From Chitinophaga sp. E66 (GTDB lineage: Bacteria; Bacteroidota; Bacteroidia; Chitinophagales; Chitinophagaceae), in NCBI GenBank assembly GCA_019285755.1, contig CP079103.1, positions 558,001 through 622,000 on the forward strand: DNA of 64,000 nt, given 5' to 3'. A program made the translations under genes and the position numbers. Shown here piece by piece: positions 18,501 through 28,273 of the stretch. The notes beneath the pieces are model-generated. The model ran no database searches. It was not told the DNA's origin and saw only the letters and a list, made by a program, of their open reading frames with translations. The first letter of the stretch is position 1; every line of letters starts with the position of its first letter.

Positions 18501-18726
18501 ACATGATTGGGCATTACCTCCATCGAATTTTCGGCTTCCTGTACTAAAAGCTTACTGTGCCTGGAAAGCAGTTCGACCATCCTGCTTTTGAAATCCGGCG
18601 ACAAATGTTGGACGATTACATAGGCCACCCCATCCAACGGTGTATTATCAAAAAATGTATTGATCTCATCCATGCCCCTGCGGAAGCACCGATGGCAATG
18701 ATGTGGTGGGGCTCTCTGGTAATCAT
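15565..18726 (-). CDS. CheB-CheR-PAS hybrid sensor histidine kinase (frameshifted)
   Basis: About 1053 residues. Order: CheB-type methylesterase (about 8-190) with GASAGG (Ser), 'IVQHLSPDF' (His) and 'LSGLGADGSEG' (Asp), all three catalytic residues present; CheR methyltransferase (about 210-460) with 'LWIAGCATGEEVYS' for SAM binding and 'HFISCRNLLIYM'; a long coiled coil with repeated 'SSNEEMQSTNEEMQ'; a PAS domain (about 720-830, 'DGHWYQMVIVPY'); a HisKA helix with 'HMASHDLLDPLSS'; and an HATPase with 'NLISNAMKFA', 'VEDNGIGIS' and a G2 box near 15660. No receiver domain is fused. Start ATG 18726 needs one extra G near 18678. At least six one-base breaks. Soluble, cytosolic; input and partner regulator unknown. 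Confidence 0.9.
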
Positions 18727-18958
18727 CGAGAAATGTGTTTTAATTTGACCGGAATAAAGATGTTCTGGAAGCAGCCGTACGAACGGCACAAGTTATGTTA
18801 ATATTCCAAAAGCCGTTCCACAAAAAGGGACACCGTGGAGGTAATGGTTGTTTTTACAGAATAAATGATGCCATTGCCGCGAAAAATAGCCGATCTTTAT
18901 GCAAGATGTTTCCCCGGTGCTCCCATAGCCATTCATGGCTTGTTTAAACTAATATATA

Positions 18959-20079
18959 ATGAAAATCACGAAGTTGAATATTGTTAAGTTTGCCTCTAAA
19001 GGGGATGCTAGTTTTATTGATACCGTTACAGCGCGTGTGCAGGAGTACTTTAGCGTTTCAGGTACCTCCCCATATGCCAACAGGGGATGTGGATAAAAAC
19101 AATTTTAATGATTATGGCGTACTTTATACCATGGGTATTAATAATCAGTAATATCGGGGCGAGTCATGTGATGCTATTCTGGCTATGCTGGTTTGTGATG
19201 GGATGCGGTATCGTAGGGATCGGCACCTGTGTAATGCATGATGCCAACCATGGAGCGTATTCCCCTAACAGGAAAGTTAATGTATTTCTGGGACATATGA
19301 TGGAATTAATTGGTGGGTACAGCGTGAATTGGAAGATTCAACATAATTTGCTCCACCATACCTACACCAATATAAACGGCCTTGATGAAGATATCGACAG
19401 TGTCGTGTTCCTTCGGCTATCGCCCAGGCAGCAATGGTATTGGTTTCACCGTTATCAGTACCTGTATGCCTGGTTTTTCTATATGTGCATGACCTTGTTC
19501 TGGATGACGGCGAAAGACTACCTGCAGGTGATCCGTTACAAACGGCGCAACCTGCTGATTAAACACAAGATTTCGTTAAAGAAAGCCATTTTTCATCTTA
19601 CATGGTACAAAATGTTCTACTATGGCTATGTGATGGTATTGCCAATCCTGTTCTCCGGCCAGCCATGGTACTTAGTGGTGGCGGGGTTCATTGTCATGCA
19701 TTTTACAGCCGGCCTTATGCTGGCCTGTATCTTCCAGCCTTCCCATATTATGCCGCATGCTACATTCCCAGAGCCGGTGTTGGAAAACGGCAAGCGTTGC
19801 ATAAAAGACAGCTGGGCCATTCATGAGTTGGCTACTTCCACTAATTTCGCCCCGCGAAGCCGTTTTTTGACCTGGTGCATTGGAGGGCTTAACTTTCAGA
19901 TCGAACATCATCTGTTCACAAATATCTGTCATATCCACTATAGGAAATTGTCGCCGATCGTAAAGGAAACCGCGGCCGCATTCGGATTGCCGTATCACGT
20001 AAAGCGCACTTTCTGGGGTGCGCTGATGGAACATGCCAGGATGTTGAAGATACTTGGGAAGAATCAATTGGCACGATAA
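18959..20079 (+). CDS. Fatty acid desaturase, linoleoyl-CoA desaturase-like (frameshifted)
   Basis: About 373 residues from ATG 18959 (MKITKLNIVKFASKGDASF). A GGGG run at about 19085 needs one more G to join MWIKTILM. All three histidine boxes of front-end acyl-lipid desaturases are present: HDANHG, 'HNLLHHTYTN' and 'QIEHHLF', with four hydrophobic helices between them. It introduces a double bond into membrane acyl chains using a di-iron centre and an electron donor; no N-terminal cytochrome b5 domain is fused. Divergent from the kinase (232-bp gap). The terminator that follows lies inside the right copy of the 63-bp repeat. A temperature or envelope-fluidity role is inferred from the family. 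Confidence 0.93.
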
Positions 20080-20132
20080 CTTGTTACATTGCCAGGTTCG
20101 ATAATTGTCCCTCCCAGCCCGCACGATTATTC

Positions 20133-20195
20133 AGAGACCCGCGCTTGGCGCGGGTTTTCTGTTTTTAGTCGAGTATTTAGTCGAGTCCGATTGCT
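20133..20195. repeat. 63-bp direct repeat, right copy (possible attR)
   Basis: 61 of 63 identity with 12220-12282, 7913 bp downstream. Its right part encodes the last codons of the NTPase gene (stop at 20177-20179), and its left part forms the terminator of the desaturase gene. Upstream, 20095-20132 shows only weak resemblance to the tRNA-Asp 3' end (GGTTCGA, CCGC, CGATT). Confidence 0.75.
20138..20166 (+). terminator. Terminator of the desaturase gene
   Basis: CCCGCGC / GCGCGGG stem (loop TTG), then TTTTCTGTTTTT, 58 bp after the stop at 20079. Same hairpin as the one behind tRNA-Asp. Confidence 0.8.
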
Positions 20196-20692
20196 TCCAG
20201 TATTAATTTTAATCGATTCTTCACATCTCCTCTCACTTTAATTGTTTTAACATTGAAATCCCATACCCAATCATGAAGGATTTCGTCGACCAAAGACCTT
20301 AATTCTCCAAGATGGGCTTCTTCCCGCAGGATAAAATCTGGTTTGTCAATCGGAACAAAGATGAGTAGGTCGATTTCATCCATTATTCTTTGGGCTGTTT
20401 GAAAAAGCGATTGTATGTCGCGATGAGGATCAAGTGTGTGAATGTATGCCAGGATATCTACCGGGCATCTGTCAAAAATTACGTCGTCTCCGGTTTGGGT
20501 AAAACGTTTGACCGAATGATTGAACTGCGTTATAAAGTCATCAATTCCGGGTATATCCGCGAATTGACTACCTGATGCTTCCAGCTCATAATAAGGCTCT
20601 ATCACTAATTCATAACCAGGCAGGGACTCCTGGAGTTCTTCTGCAAGTGTCGTTTTTCCAACGAAATGGGTGCCGCAAATCGCTATTCTCAT
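20177..20692 (-). CDS. Small P-loop NTPase / AAA-type nucleoside-kinase-like protein
   Basis: An intact 171-residue protein. The Walker A is CGTHFVGKTT at residues 6-15, a Walker B-like 'LLIFVPID' follows, and a DRCP motif ('DDVIFDRCPVDILAYI') resembles the DR(S/C) lid region of deoxynucleoside and nicotinamide-riboside kinases. Single-domain ATPases of this kind are annotated as ATP-binding protein; the substrate is not deducible. Its last six codons lie in the right copy of the 63-bp repeat, so the repeat boundary and the gene end coincide, as is typical when an element integrates at a gene end (inference). Confidence 0.8.
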   Translation of the reverse strand: MRIAICGTHFVGKTTLAEELQESLPGYELVIEPYYELEASGSQFADIPGIDDFITQFNHSVKRFTQTGDDVIFDRCPVDILAYIHTLDPHRDIQSLFQTAQRIMDEIDLLIFVPIDKPDFILREEAHLGELRSLVDEILHDWVWDFNVKTIKVRGDVKNRLKLILEAIGLD

Positions 20693-20743
20693 CGGATGGG
20701 ATATTAAATGAATACGCCATTATCTACACATCTCTTTATATAC

Positions 20744-22062
20744 TCACTTCGCAATTTGAATTTTTACTTTCTTGTTCTTGATGCGTTCCGATTGAATCAA
20801 TTGCAGCGTAGGGCCCGCTTTGGATTTGCGCACCGCAACGAATGAAAAGAAGTCCTTCACCTCGATGATACCGATATCTTCTTTTTCAGTTTCCCTTTAT
20901 GCGACAGGAAACCGACAATATCCACTTTGTTAACTTTATCTTTTTCCCGGCGGCGATAAACAGGGTAGTCCAATCTGGCTTTTGCGGTAATACCGCTGTC
21001 GCCGGTAATTTAATAACTTCCGGCTCCGGCGTAATGAAAGCCGGCACTCTCTCATGTGGAGCTAATATCAGGATCGCAGTTCCGCTGGCATCCATACGCG
21101 CGGTGCGACCATTGCGGTGTGTGAAGGTTTCACTGGTATGGGGAGTTGATAATGAATAACGTAGCGGATGTTGGGAATGTCCAGTCCACGGGCCGCCAGG
21201 TCTGTAGTCACAAGGATATTGGAAGTGCCATTCCTGAACTTGCATAATGCAACATCCCTTTCCTGCTGTTCCAGCGCGCCATGATAATACACATTAGGGA
21301 TGCCTTCATTCTTCAGAAATGCACTTACCTCTTCCACGAATTCACGCTGATTGCAGAATATGATGGTGGAGCGGTTGCCCAACGCACAGATCAGCCTGAA
21401 TAAGGTTGCTGATTTGTCTTCGTCATCGCTTGACACCATTTGAACCGCTAATGCTGGTGACTTTTCACCTTTCAGGAAGTTAATCTCCGTCGGTTGTTCC
21501 ATGCCTACAAATGGTGGTATTTCCAGGGCCTCGGTTGCTGAGGTGAGTATTCTTTTTTTCAAAGCAGGAAGAGATCCTATGATAAAAGCCATCTCCTCTT
21601 CAAAGCCTTCTTCGAGCGACTTGTCGAATTCGTCCAGCACTAATGTTTCGAAATGACTGGTATTGATATTGCCCCTGCGGATGTGGTCGGCCAGCCTGCC
21701 CGGTGTACCAACGATGAGAGCTGGCGCCTGTTTCAGGTTGTTTTCCTCGGTTTCCGTAAATGCCCGCCATAGCAACAGGTGATCTTGAAGCCTGTTTTCA
21801 TTTTCTTGAAAACCTGTTCTATCTGCAACGCCAACTCCCGGGATGGTACGATGATCATTGCCTGGCTTACGTTTGTGTTTTCTTTCAGCAATTGTGCTAC
21901 TGGCAACAGGAAGGCCAGGGTTTTCCCGGAACCAGTGTCTGCGAGCAATACCACGGCGTCGGTTTTGCTGTTTATTTCCAGTGATGCCTGCTGCATCTCG
22001 TTCAATGCCTTGATTTGCAAATGCGACAGGGCATCTGAGATGGAGAAAGAAGATGGATTCAT
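20744..22062 (-). CDS. DEAD-box RNA helicase (frameshifted)
   Basis: About 440 residues from ATG 22062 (MNPSSFSISDALSHLQI). Motifs: Q-motif region, I 'ADTGSGKTLAF', Ia 'PSRELALQ', Ib 'TPGRLADH', II 'VLDEFDKSL' (DEFD instead of DEAD), III 'SAT', IV 'TIIFCNQ', V 'TTDLAARGLDIP', VI 'HRNGRTARM' (HRNGRTAR instead of HRIGRTGR). A short C-terminal domain ending 'QLIQSERIKNKKVKIQIAK' resembles the DbpA RNA-binding tail. It unwinds RNA in ribosome assembly or mRNA turnover. Breaks near 21770, 21140 and 20895. The motif II and VI variants are as read and may partly be real. Confidence 0.88.
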
Positions 22063-22182
22063 CTGGCAAAAGTACATCAAATACAGGGGATGGGGGCAAA
22101 GGACGACAGAAAATCAATTCCATATTAAATTTCCGGAAATAGATGCTACATTTACGCCAATTAGTATAAAACCGCTATTCCT

Positions 22183-22671
22183 ATGAAAACACTACCTATG
22201 ATGCTGGCGTTCTGCTGTGCTGTCCTTTTTTTTCGGATGTGCCACAAAGGCCAAACCCGATCCCATTAAATACGGTAACGAATTAATGGCTACCCTGAAT
22301 GGTAACGGGCTGTACATTGACAGGATGAATGAAGCCTTGGCCGTCCGCAATTATGATAAAGCAGAAGCTATTAGCAGAAAATGGGAGGAGCAGCTTGACA
22401 GTTCCCTTGCAGATGTAGCGAAGATACTCCCCATTGAACATGAAACCGGGTTGAAAAACGCAGTGGAGAAAGGATTGAGAGCTATAAGTATCTTGTTCAA
22501 ACTTATAATAGGCTGATCGAACTACGCAAAATACAACTCACTGGGAGTGACGCAGCTGATCCACAGATTGAGTCTACTGTCAACAGAATAAATACAGCGA
22601 TCCAGGCTATTCCGAATGATATTGTCAGGGCTAAGAAGGCGTTCGATGAAAGATTCGGTATGCCTCAATAG
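22183..22671 (+). CDS. Small helical lipoprotein of unknown function (frameshifted)
   Basis: About 162 residues from ATG 22183. MKTLPMMLAFCCAVLFFFGC shows a lipobox once the T-run near 22230 is read in the second frame. The mature part is all-helical: 'YGNELMATLNGNGLYIDRMNEALAVRNYDKAEAISRKWEEQLDSSLADV', and after a shift near 22495 'TYNRLIELRKIQLTGSDAADPQIESTVNRIN'. It resembles small Bacteroidota lipoproteins of the LIC11966/DUF-type helical bundle, without a known function. The 3' end overlaps the convergent gene at 22631 by 41 bp. Confidence 0.65.
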
Positions 22672-23451
22672 ATTGAACCGGGGAGCTGCTGGTACCGTGG
22701 GTTTCAGCCTTCCCCGGCATAATATACCGGATGTCGGAATCCCTGAATGTGACGGCAAGCCCCGTCGTCATTATTGACCCTTTGGGCCGAATAAAAAGCA
22801 ATTCACCTGTCTTACTGCTGCTGACCAGTTCGTATTCGGTCCGCAGATAATCCCCAGCGACCATTCCTTCAGCCAATACCGGGCAGTCGATTTTTCTACT
22901 GCAAACTGTATCCACCTGCGGGCCGGAGCCTTATCGAGTAATATAAAAGTGAGCGGCACATCGCGGTATTTCGTTTCACCAGCTTCCTGAAATGCATAAT
23001 TGGCCAGCGATTTCCTGAATGCAGTTTCTCCATCTTTGTATAGTAAAATAGCTGTCGGACCCGTCCAGCTGACAGGACCGCCATTGACATCAGTCACTGT
23101 TACTGTATAGTTATTCCCGCTGCAAGTAATCTGAATATTTTTCGGCACTATGCTGGTAACTACAGCGTGTCCGTAGCGATGTGTTATTAACACCTGATTG
23201 AAGTAATGCCAGGCGAAAAATAGGAAAGTGAAAAGTATCAGCGGTATAATCACTGCCCAGTAAAGTGGCAGGAACAGATGTATATAATAGCCCAGGACGC
23301 CGTACAGCGGGACTAGCAAAAATGGAATGATGAATGCGGAAGTGTCGCTGGCACCGTCTTTTTCGAATTGAGGTGATACGCCTCTTTTCAGAATATTGGC
23401 TTCTTCCGGATGATAAGGTCTTTCCACGTAGGGGCAAATTTGTAACAGCAT
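22631..23451 (-). CDS. Membrane protein of unknown function, two TM helices (frameshifted)
   Basis: About 273 residues. The N-terminal 50 residues are soluble, then come two hydrophobic helices ('FIIPFLLVPLYGVLGYYIHLF' region and 'WAVIIPLILFTFLFFAWHYF') and a C-terminal beta-rich domain ('YTVTVTDVNGGPVSWTGPTAILLYKDG', then after a shift near 22880 'RTEYELVSSSKTGELLFIRPKG'). Similar two-TM proteins with an extramembrane domain occur in Chitinophagaceae, usually hypothetical. The last 41 bp overlap the convergent lipoprotein gene. Confidence 0.6.
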
Positions 23452-23605
23452 GAAAGTACGGAATTAGCACCGGATAAACTGAATTCCGGATACTGGTGGG
23501 AACTTAATGTGTAACCTTTGGTATTGCCGGTATCATCATGCGAAAATTCCATCATTGCCGATTCTAATCTTTGTCATCATGTACTTATTAGGATCTGTTT
23601 GTCTG

Positions 23606-24621
23606 TTATTTACGCTTAGTCTGGTGTCCCTTCGTAGACGCCCGCTCCGCTATGTATGCAGCCACTATTACTTCCATTTCTGTACGCTTCCCTGCCATCA
23701 GCCTCATCAGTAATCCCGCCGCCTTCGCGCCCATCTCGTATGCCGGCTGAGTCACCGTGGACAGTGCTGGTTGCAGCATACCCGCGATCTCAAGGTTGGA
23801 GAAGCAAATCACTTTCACATCCTGCGGTATCCGCAAAGACAATTCATGACAGGCCTGGTAAACCAGGGGCGCCAATTTTTCCACGGCCGCTACGATACCA
23901 TCCGGACGATCCTTCCGGCGCAGGAGCCGCTTGATGGCCAGGAGATTCTGTCGCTGGTCGGCGTTACATGAAATGATATCCTTTGCCAATGGACGAATGC
24001 CGTTTTCCCTCAGCGCGCTTTCATACCCCGCCAGACGGTCGGCGCTTATCGATAGCCGGGGAAAGGCCGGAAAGCTACCCGCCGGCAGCCATTGGCCAAC
24101 AGCAGTTGTGTCGCTTTGCTGGCGCTGGCGTTGTCGTCCGTTACCACTTTAGGCGCCGGCACGTCCTGCAGTACGCGGTCGAAGAGCACTACCGGCACTC
24201 CCTGTTCCATCAGCCCTCGGATATGCTCCCCGGACTCGGTAGTGCCGGAAACGGACATTAGTACCCCGTCTACCCGGCCGCTGTGGAACGCTTTGAGGAT
24301 ATCCTGCTCGTCTTTATAATCTTCATGCGTCAGGCAAATTATGGAATGGTACCCTTTTTCCTTCGCCACGGATGCAATGCCATTGATCGCCAGGAAAAGA
24401 AGCTGTCTGCCACTTCCGGGATCACGATGCCGATGTTCCGGCTCTTTCTGCCCCGGAGGCTGCTGGCGTATGGGTTGGGTGTATAATCCAGCCGCTCGGC
24501 CATTTCCAGCACCCGCCGCTTAGTAGCTTCGCTGATCTCATGGCTGTCACGCAACGCTTTGGAGATCGTTGATACGGAGGCCGAGCTCCCGTGCCAGGGC
24601 TTTTATGGTGATCTGCGGCAT
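23606..24621 (-). CDS. LacI-family transcriptional regulator (frameshifted)
   Basis: About 338 residues from ATG 24621 (MPQITIKALARELG). The HTH continues after a one-base shift near 24580 as 'ASVSTISKALRDSHEIS', then the hinge 'YTPNPYASSLRGRKSRNIGIVIPEVADSFFS' and a periplasmic-binding-protein-type effector domain ('RVDGVLMSVSGTT', 'VPVVLFDRVL', 'KVVTDDNASASKATQLLL', 'RPDGIVAAVEKLAP'). Further breaks lie near 24380 and 24050. It is divergent from the inositol oxygenase gene, and a perfect 16-bp palindrome lies 6 bp in front of its ATG, so it most likely represses both itself and the inositol genes until a sugar effector binds. Confidence 0.92.
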
Positions 24622-24626
24622 TTTTA

Positions 24627-24642
24627 ACGAAACCGGTTTCGT
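24627..24642. promoter_or_regulatory. LacI-type operator ACGAAACCGGTTTCGT
   Basis: A perfect 16-bp palindrome in the 113-bp gap between the LacI gene and the inositol oxygenase gene. The AACCGGTT centre is typical for LacI/GalR-family sites. Confidence 0.8.
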
Positions 24643-24734
24643 AAATAAAGAAAGGGGAAACGTAGCCAATATCTTCAAAATAGCCGAAATTATAGACCAG
24701 ATTCCACCTCACTCAAACTACAAAAAATATTGCC

Positions 24735-25621
24735 ATGGGTACCCAGCATTCTTTCAAACCCAATGAAATCAATCCGCTGAACAGCCTCGACGAATGGGAA
24801 GACGCCGTCCTTAACCGGTACCCGGACCCGGACAGCATCGCCAAAGACAAGACCACTGATCAATACCGTAACTATGATACACCGGAGCGGGACACCGTCC
24901 GGGAGTTCTACCGCCTCAATCATACTTACCAGACCTACGACTTCGTCCAGGAGAAAAGGGCAAACTACCTGCAATTCAATAAAAAGAAATGCCCGTCTGG
25001 CAGGCGTTCGACTTCCTCAATCAACTGGTGGACGATTCCGATCCGGATACCGACCTCGACCAGTTCCAGCACCTGTTGCAGACGTCTGAGGCTATCCGGG
25101 CCGATGGTCACCCCGACTGGATGGTGCTCGTGGGCCTCATGCACGACATGGGCAAGGTGCTCTGCCTCTTCGGCGAGCCGCAATGGGCCGTGGTGGGTGA
25201 TACCTTCCCGGTCGGCTGTGCATATTCTGATAAAGTGGTGTACCCGGAGTTCTTCCGTAACAACCCGGACGCTACCGATGAAAGGTTCCAGTCTTCCACA
25301 GGCGTATACGAGAAAGGCTGCGGCCTAAGGAATGTGCATATGTCATGGGGGCACGATGAATATGTTTACCAGATGATGAAAGACTACCTGCCGGAGCAGG
25401 GGCTTTATATGTTGCGGTACCATTCCTTCTACGCCTGGCACCGTGAGGGCGCCTATGGGGATCTGCTGGATGATCATGACCGCGAAATGCTCCGCTGGGT
25501 GAAGCTCTTCAATCCATACGACCTGTACTCAAAAAATCCGACTCCGCCGGACTGGAAGCAGCTGCGGCCTTATTATGAAGACCTTGTGGCGAAATACCTG
25601 CCCGCCACATTAAAATTCTGA
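24735..25621 (+). CDS. myo-Inositol oxygenase (frameshifted)
   Basis: About 295 residues. It oxidises myo-inositol with O2 to D-glucuronate through a di-iron HD-type centre. The metal ligands known for MIOX are recognisable: 'FQHLLQTSEAIR' (His), 'LVGLMHDMGKV' (His-Asp), 'MSWGHDEYVYQM' (His), 'LRYHSFYAWH' (His) and 'LFNPYDLYSK' (Asp). One break lies near 24985 in an AAAAAGAAATG tract. The length is close to eukaryotic MIOX (about 285). It is followed after 34 bp by a symporter gene and controlled by the adjacent LacI operator. It feeds uronate catabolism, as does the GH88 operon. Confidence 0.95.
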
Positions 25622-25655
25622 TTCCTGCCGCAATATCCAAACCCTTTCCACGCGT

Positions 25656-27278
25656 ATGAATAAACTACAGTTTGCCGACTATGTAGTGTTCTTTATCTAT
25701 TTCTTTATTGTTGCCGCATACGGATATTATATCTACCGCAAGAAACGTTCGGCTGCCGCCAGTTCGAAAGACTTCTTCCTGGCGGAGGGCTCGCTGACAT
25801 GGTGGGCGATCGGGGCTTCCCTGATTGCCTCCAACATCTCCGCAGAGCATTTCATCGGTATGTCCGGCTCAGGGTTTGCCCTGGGACTGGCCATTTCTAC
25901 CTACGAGTGGATGGCCGCCGCCACGCTGATCATTGTGGCGGTGGTGCTGATCCCAATCTATCTGAAGAACAAGATCTACACCATGCCGCAGTTCCTGGCG
26001 AAGCGGTATAATGATAAAGTCAGTACCGTTATGGCGGTATTCTGGCTTTTGGTGTATGTTTTCGTTAACCTCACTTCAATTATTTACCTCGGCGCATTGG
26101 CTATCACATCCATTTCGACATTATCTTTCGAATGGTGTATCGCCGGATTGAGCGTATTTGCCGTGATCGTTACGCTCGGAGGGATGAAGGTGATCGGGTA
26201 TACGGATGTGATCCGGTGCTCGTGCTGATCGTGGGCGGACTGGTGACCACTTACCTGGCATTGTCTTTACTGTCCGAGAAGTTCGGTTATGGCGGCGACA
26301 TCTGGCAGGGACTAGGTGTGTTGCGCAAAGAGGCGCCGTCGCATTTTCACATGATATTCGATGAAAGCAACCCGTATTACAAGGATCTGCCGGGGCTGTC
26401 TGTATTGGTAGGCGGGATGTGGATCAATAACCTGGCGTATTGGGGATGCAATCAATACATTACCCAGCGGGCTTTGGGGCGGACCTGAAGACCGCCCGCA
26501 GCGGAATTCTCTTTGCGGCTTTCCTGAAGCTCCTGGTGCCGGTGATTGCGGTGCTGCCGGGGATCGTGATGTTCGTGCTCCATAAGAACGGCATGTTTCA
26601 ACAGGAGATGACGGATGCCGCGGGACATGTGAAGCCGGACCATGCCTATCCCACGTTGATGAACCTGCTGCCGCCGGGTCTTAAGGGCGTGGCGTTCGCG
26701 GCATTGACTGCTGCAATTGTGGCCCCTGGCCGGGAAAGCCAATAGTATCTCTACGATTTTCTCCTGGACATCTACCAGAAATTCTTCCATAAAAATGCTT
26801 CCGAGCGGCAACTGGTGCGCGCCGGCAAGTGGGCGGTGATCATTTCCATGGGTATAGCGGCGCTGGTAACCCCGGCACTGCGCTCCCTTGATCAGGCTTA
26901 TCAGTTCATCCAGGAATATGTTGGGTTTATTTCGCCGGGCGTGCTGGCGATATTCCTGCTGGGCTTCTTCTGGAAGCGAACGACGGCTTCTGCGGCACTC
27001 GCCGGGGCATTGTTGACCATTCCCATTTCTACGGTCCTGAAATTCCTGCCGAAGTGGACGGGAGGAGCCTTCCCGGATTACCCGTTCCTCGACCGGATGT
27101 CAATAACTTTCGGTTTGCTGTTGGCGGTGATGATCGTGATGAGCCTGATGCAACCTAAATCGGAAGCGGACTCCCTATAGAAATAGACCGTTCCATGTTC
27201 AGGACTACTGCTGGGTTCAAAATAGGCGCGGTAATTATCCTCGGGATTTTGGCGGCGTTGTACACGGTGTTTTGGTAA
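25656..27278 (+). CDS. Sodium/solute symporter, SSS (SGLT-like) family (frameshifted)
   Basis: About 541 residues and 14 predicted helices. Motifs: 'GSLTWWAIGASLIASNISAEHFIGMSGSGF' (helix 1, Na+ site), 'STVMAVFWLLVYVFVNLTSIIYLG', 'LVGGMWINNLAYWGCNQYITQRALG', 'GVAFAALTAAIV', 'SLDIYQKFF'. The last helix 'IGAVIILGILAALYTVFW' (27181-27278) is recovered only by a shift near 27172. Breaks also near 26215, 26480 and 26730. It imports a sugar or polyol with Na+; its position next to MIOX suggests inositol or glucuronate. It is the second gene of the LacI-controlled unit and ends at a strong terminator. Confidence 0.93.
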
Positions 27279-27325
27279 GCAGGGGCATTAATCAGATTCC
27301 ATTGTATCTATACGCAAATTCATAG

Positions 27326-27349
27326 AGGCCGCCGCGAGGCGGCCTTTTT
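27326..27349 (+). terminator. Rho-independent terminator
   Basis: AGGCCGCC / GGCGGCCT stem with GCGA tetraloop and TTTT tail, 48 bp after the symporter stop and in front of the convergent gene. Confidence 0.88.
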
Positions 27350-27362
27350 CGTTATGACCGGA

Positions 27363-28079
27363 TCAGCTGTTTACCGCCAGTGTCAGCAGGAAGAACGATT
27401 CTTCCTTGCCTTCACGCTATGCTGGATGTTTTCATGGAGAGTGATCATTTGCCCTTTTTGAGGAGCACCGTTTTTTCATCCGTAGCAAAGGTGATGCTTC
27501 CTTCCAGTACCTGCACGCTGATCATTCCGTTGGCTTTGTGGGGCTTTAGCTCCGCGTTTGCATGCAGGCCAGGAGCACGATCCGCATCTTTTCGGATTTG
27601 AAGACGGTCAGCGAGTTGCGGTCGCTATCACGCCAGGTAGGCTCCCGTTTAATGATATTCATTAGTTCCGGAAGATCTATCTCCACCAGCGGCGCTTCAA
27701 TGATCCGGTGTCCTTCTTTCCGCTGCGGGGTAGCGTCGACAGATTTGCCCCTCGGATGCTGGATGGCAGCGTGGGTCCGGAGTTTCTCCACGAGCCGGGA
27801 AGGCGTTTCATCGGCGAAGATGCCATATCCGTTGATCAACGCGCCCTTTACGTGGAATTTGGGAGATGATATAGCATAGACGATGGATTGGTCGTCCGGG
27901 TCGGAAGCACCTTCGAACCGGTATACCCTGTCTATCTGGAAATCTTCCGGTTGCAGGACGATCTCATCTTTGGGGCAAACCAGGCATTCCAGGCCAATAT
28001 TGAAATCTACGGTATAGCCCAGTTTCTTCAATTCGTTCAGGGTCTCCGATAAGGTGCCGAAATTCTCAGGTAGTTGCAT
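27363..28079 (-). CDS. Two-domain protein: 'phosphoribosylpyrophosphate synthetase-like' domain fused to cupin (frameshifted)
   Basis: The N-terminal part (1-100) 'GTLSETLNELKKLGYTVDFNIG...DRVYRFEGASDPDDQSIVYAISS...GALINGYGIF' matches a small Bacteroidota family often auto-annotated as phosphoribosylpyrophosphate synthetase, although it has no PRS fold motif that I can see. It is joined in frame to a cupin whose core 'NANAELKPHKANGMISVQVLEGSITFATDEKTVLLKKGQMITLHENIQHSVKA' appears after a shift near 27560. About 238 residues in all. In many relatives the two parts may be separate genes; here the linker reads through in one frame. The function is unknown; the cupin may bind a metal through His residues. 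Confidence 0.7.
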
Positions 28080-28193
28080 GCCGGTTGTTTTAAAGGTTTA
28101 CAATGGGAAGCTAGGTAAATACGTTGAGCTGGCGCTGGCCGGTGCGCCATCCTGCATCAAAACACAGGAATAGTGCATGCGGTTTAAAGCTAC

Positions 28194-28227
28194 GGTTAAT
28201 ATCCGTCAACTACCCGTTAATTTCCGT
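28194..28227 (+). promoter_or_regulatory. Two direct half-sites 21 bp apart (probable AraC operator)
   Basis: GGTTAATATCCGT (28194-28206) and CGTTAATTTCCGT (28215-28227) start exactly 21 bp apart, 47 bp before the lyase ATG at 28274. AraC-family proteins commonly bind such two-turn direct repeats. The same motif is found inverted in front of the AraC gene (31476-31509). Confidence 0.7.
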
Positions 28228-28273
28228 GGTAAGGTTGCAGGGGAAGCCCGGTACCTTTAGTTAAACTCACGTT

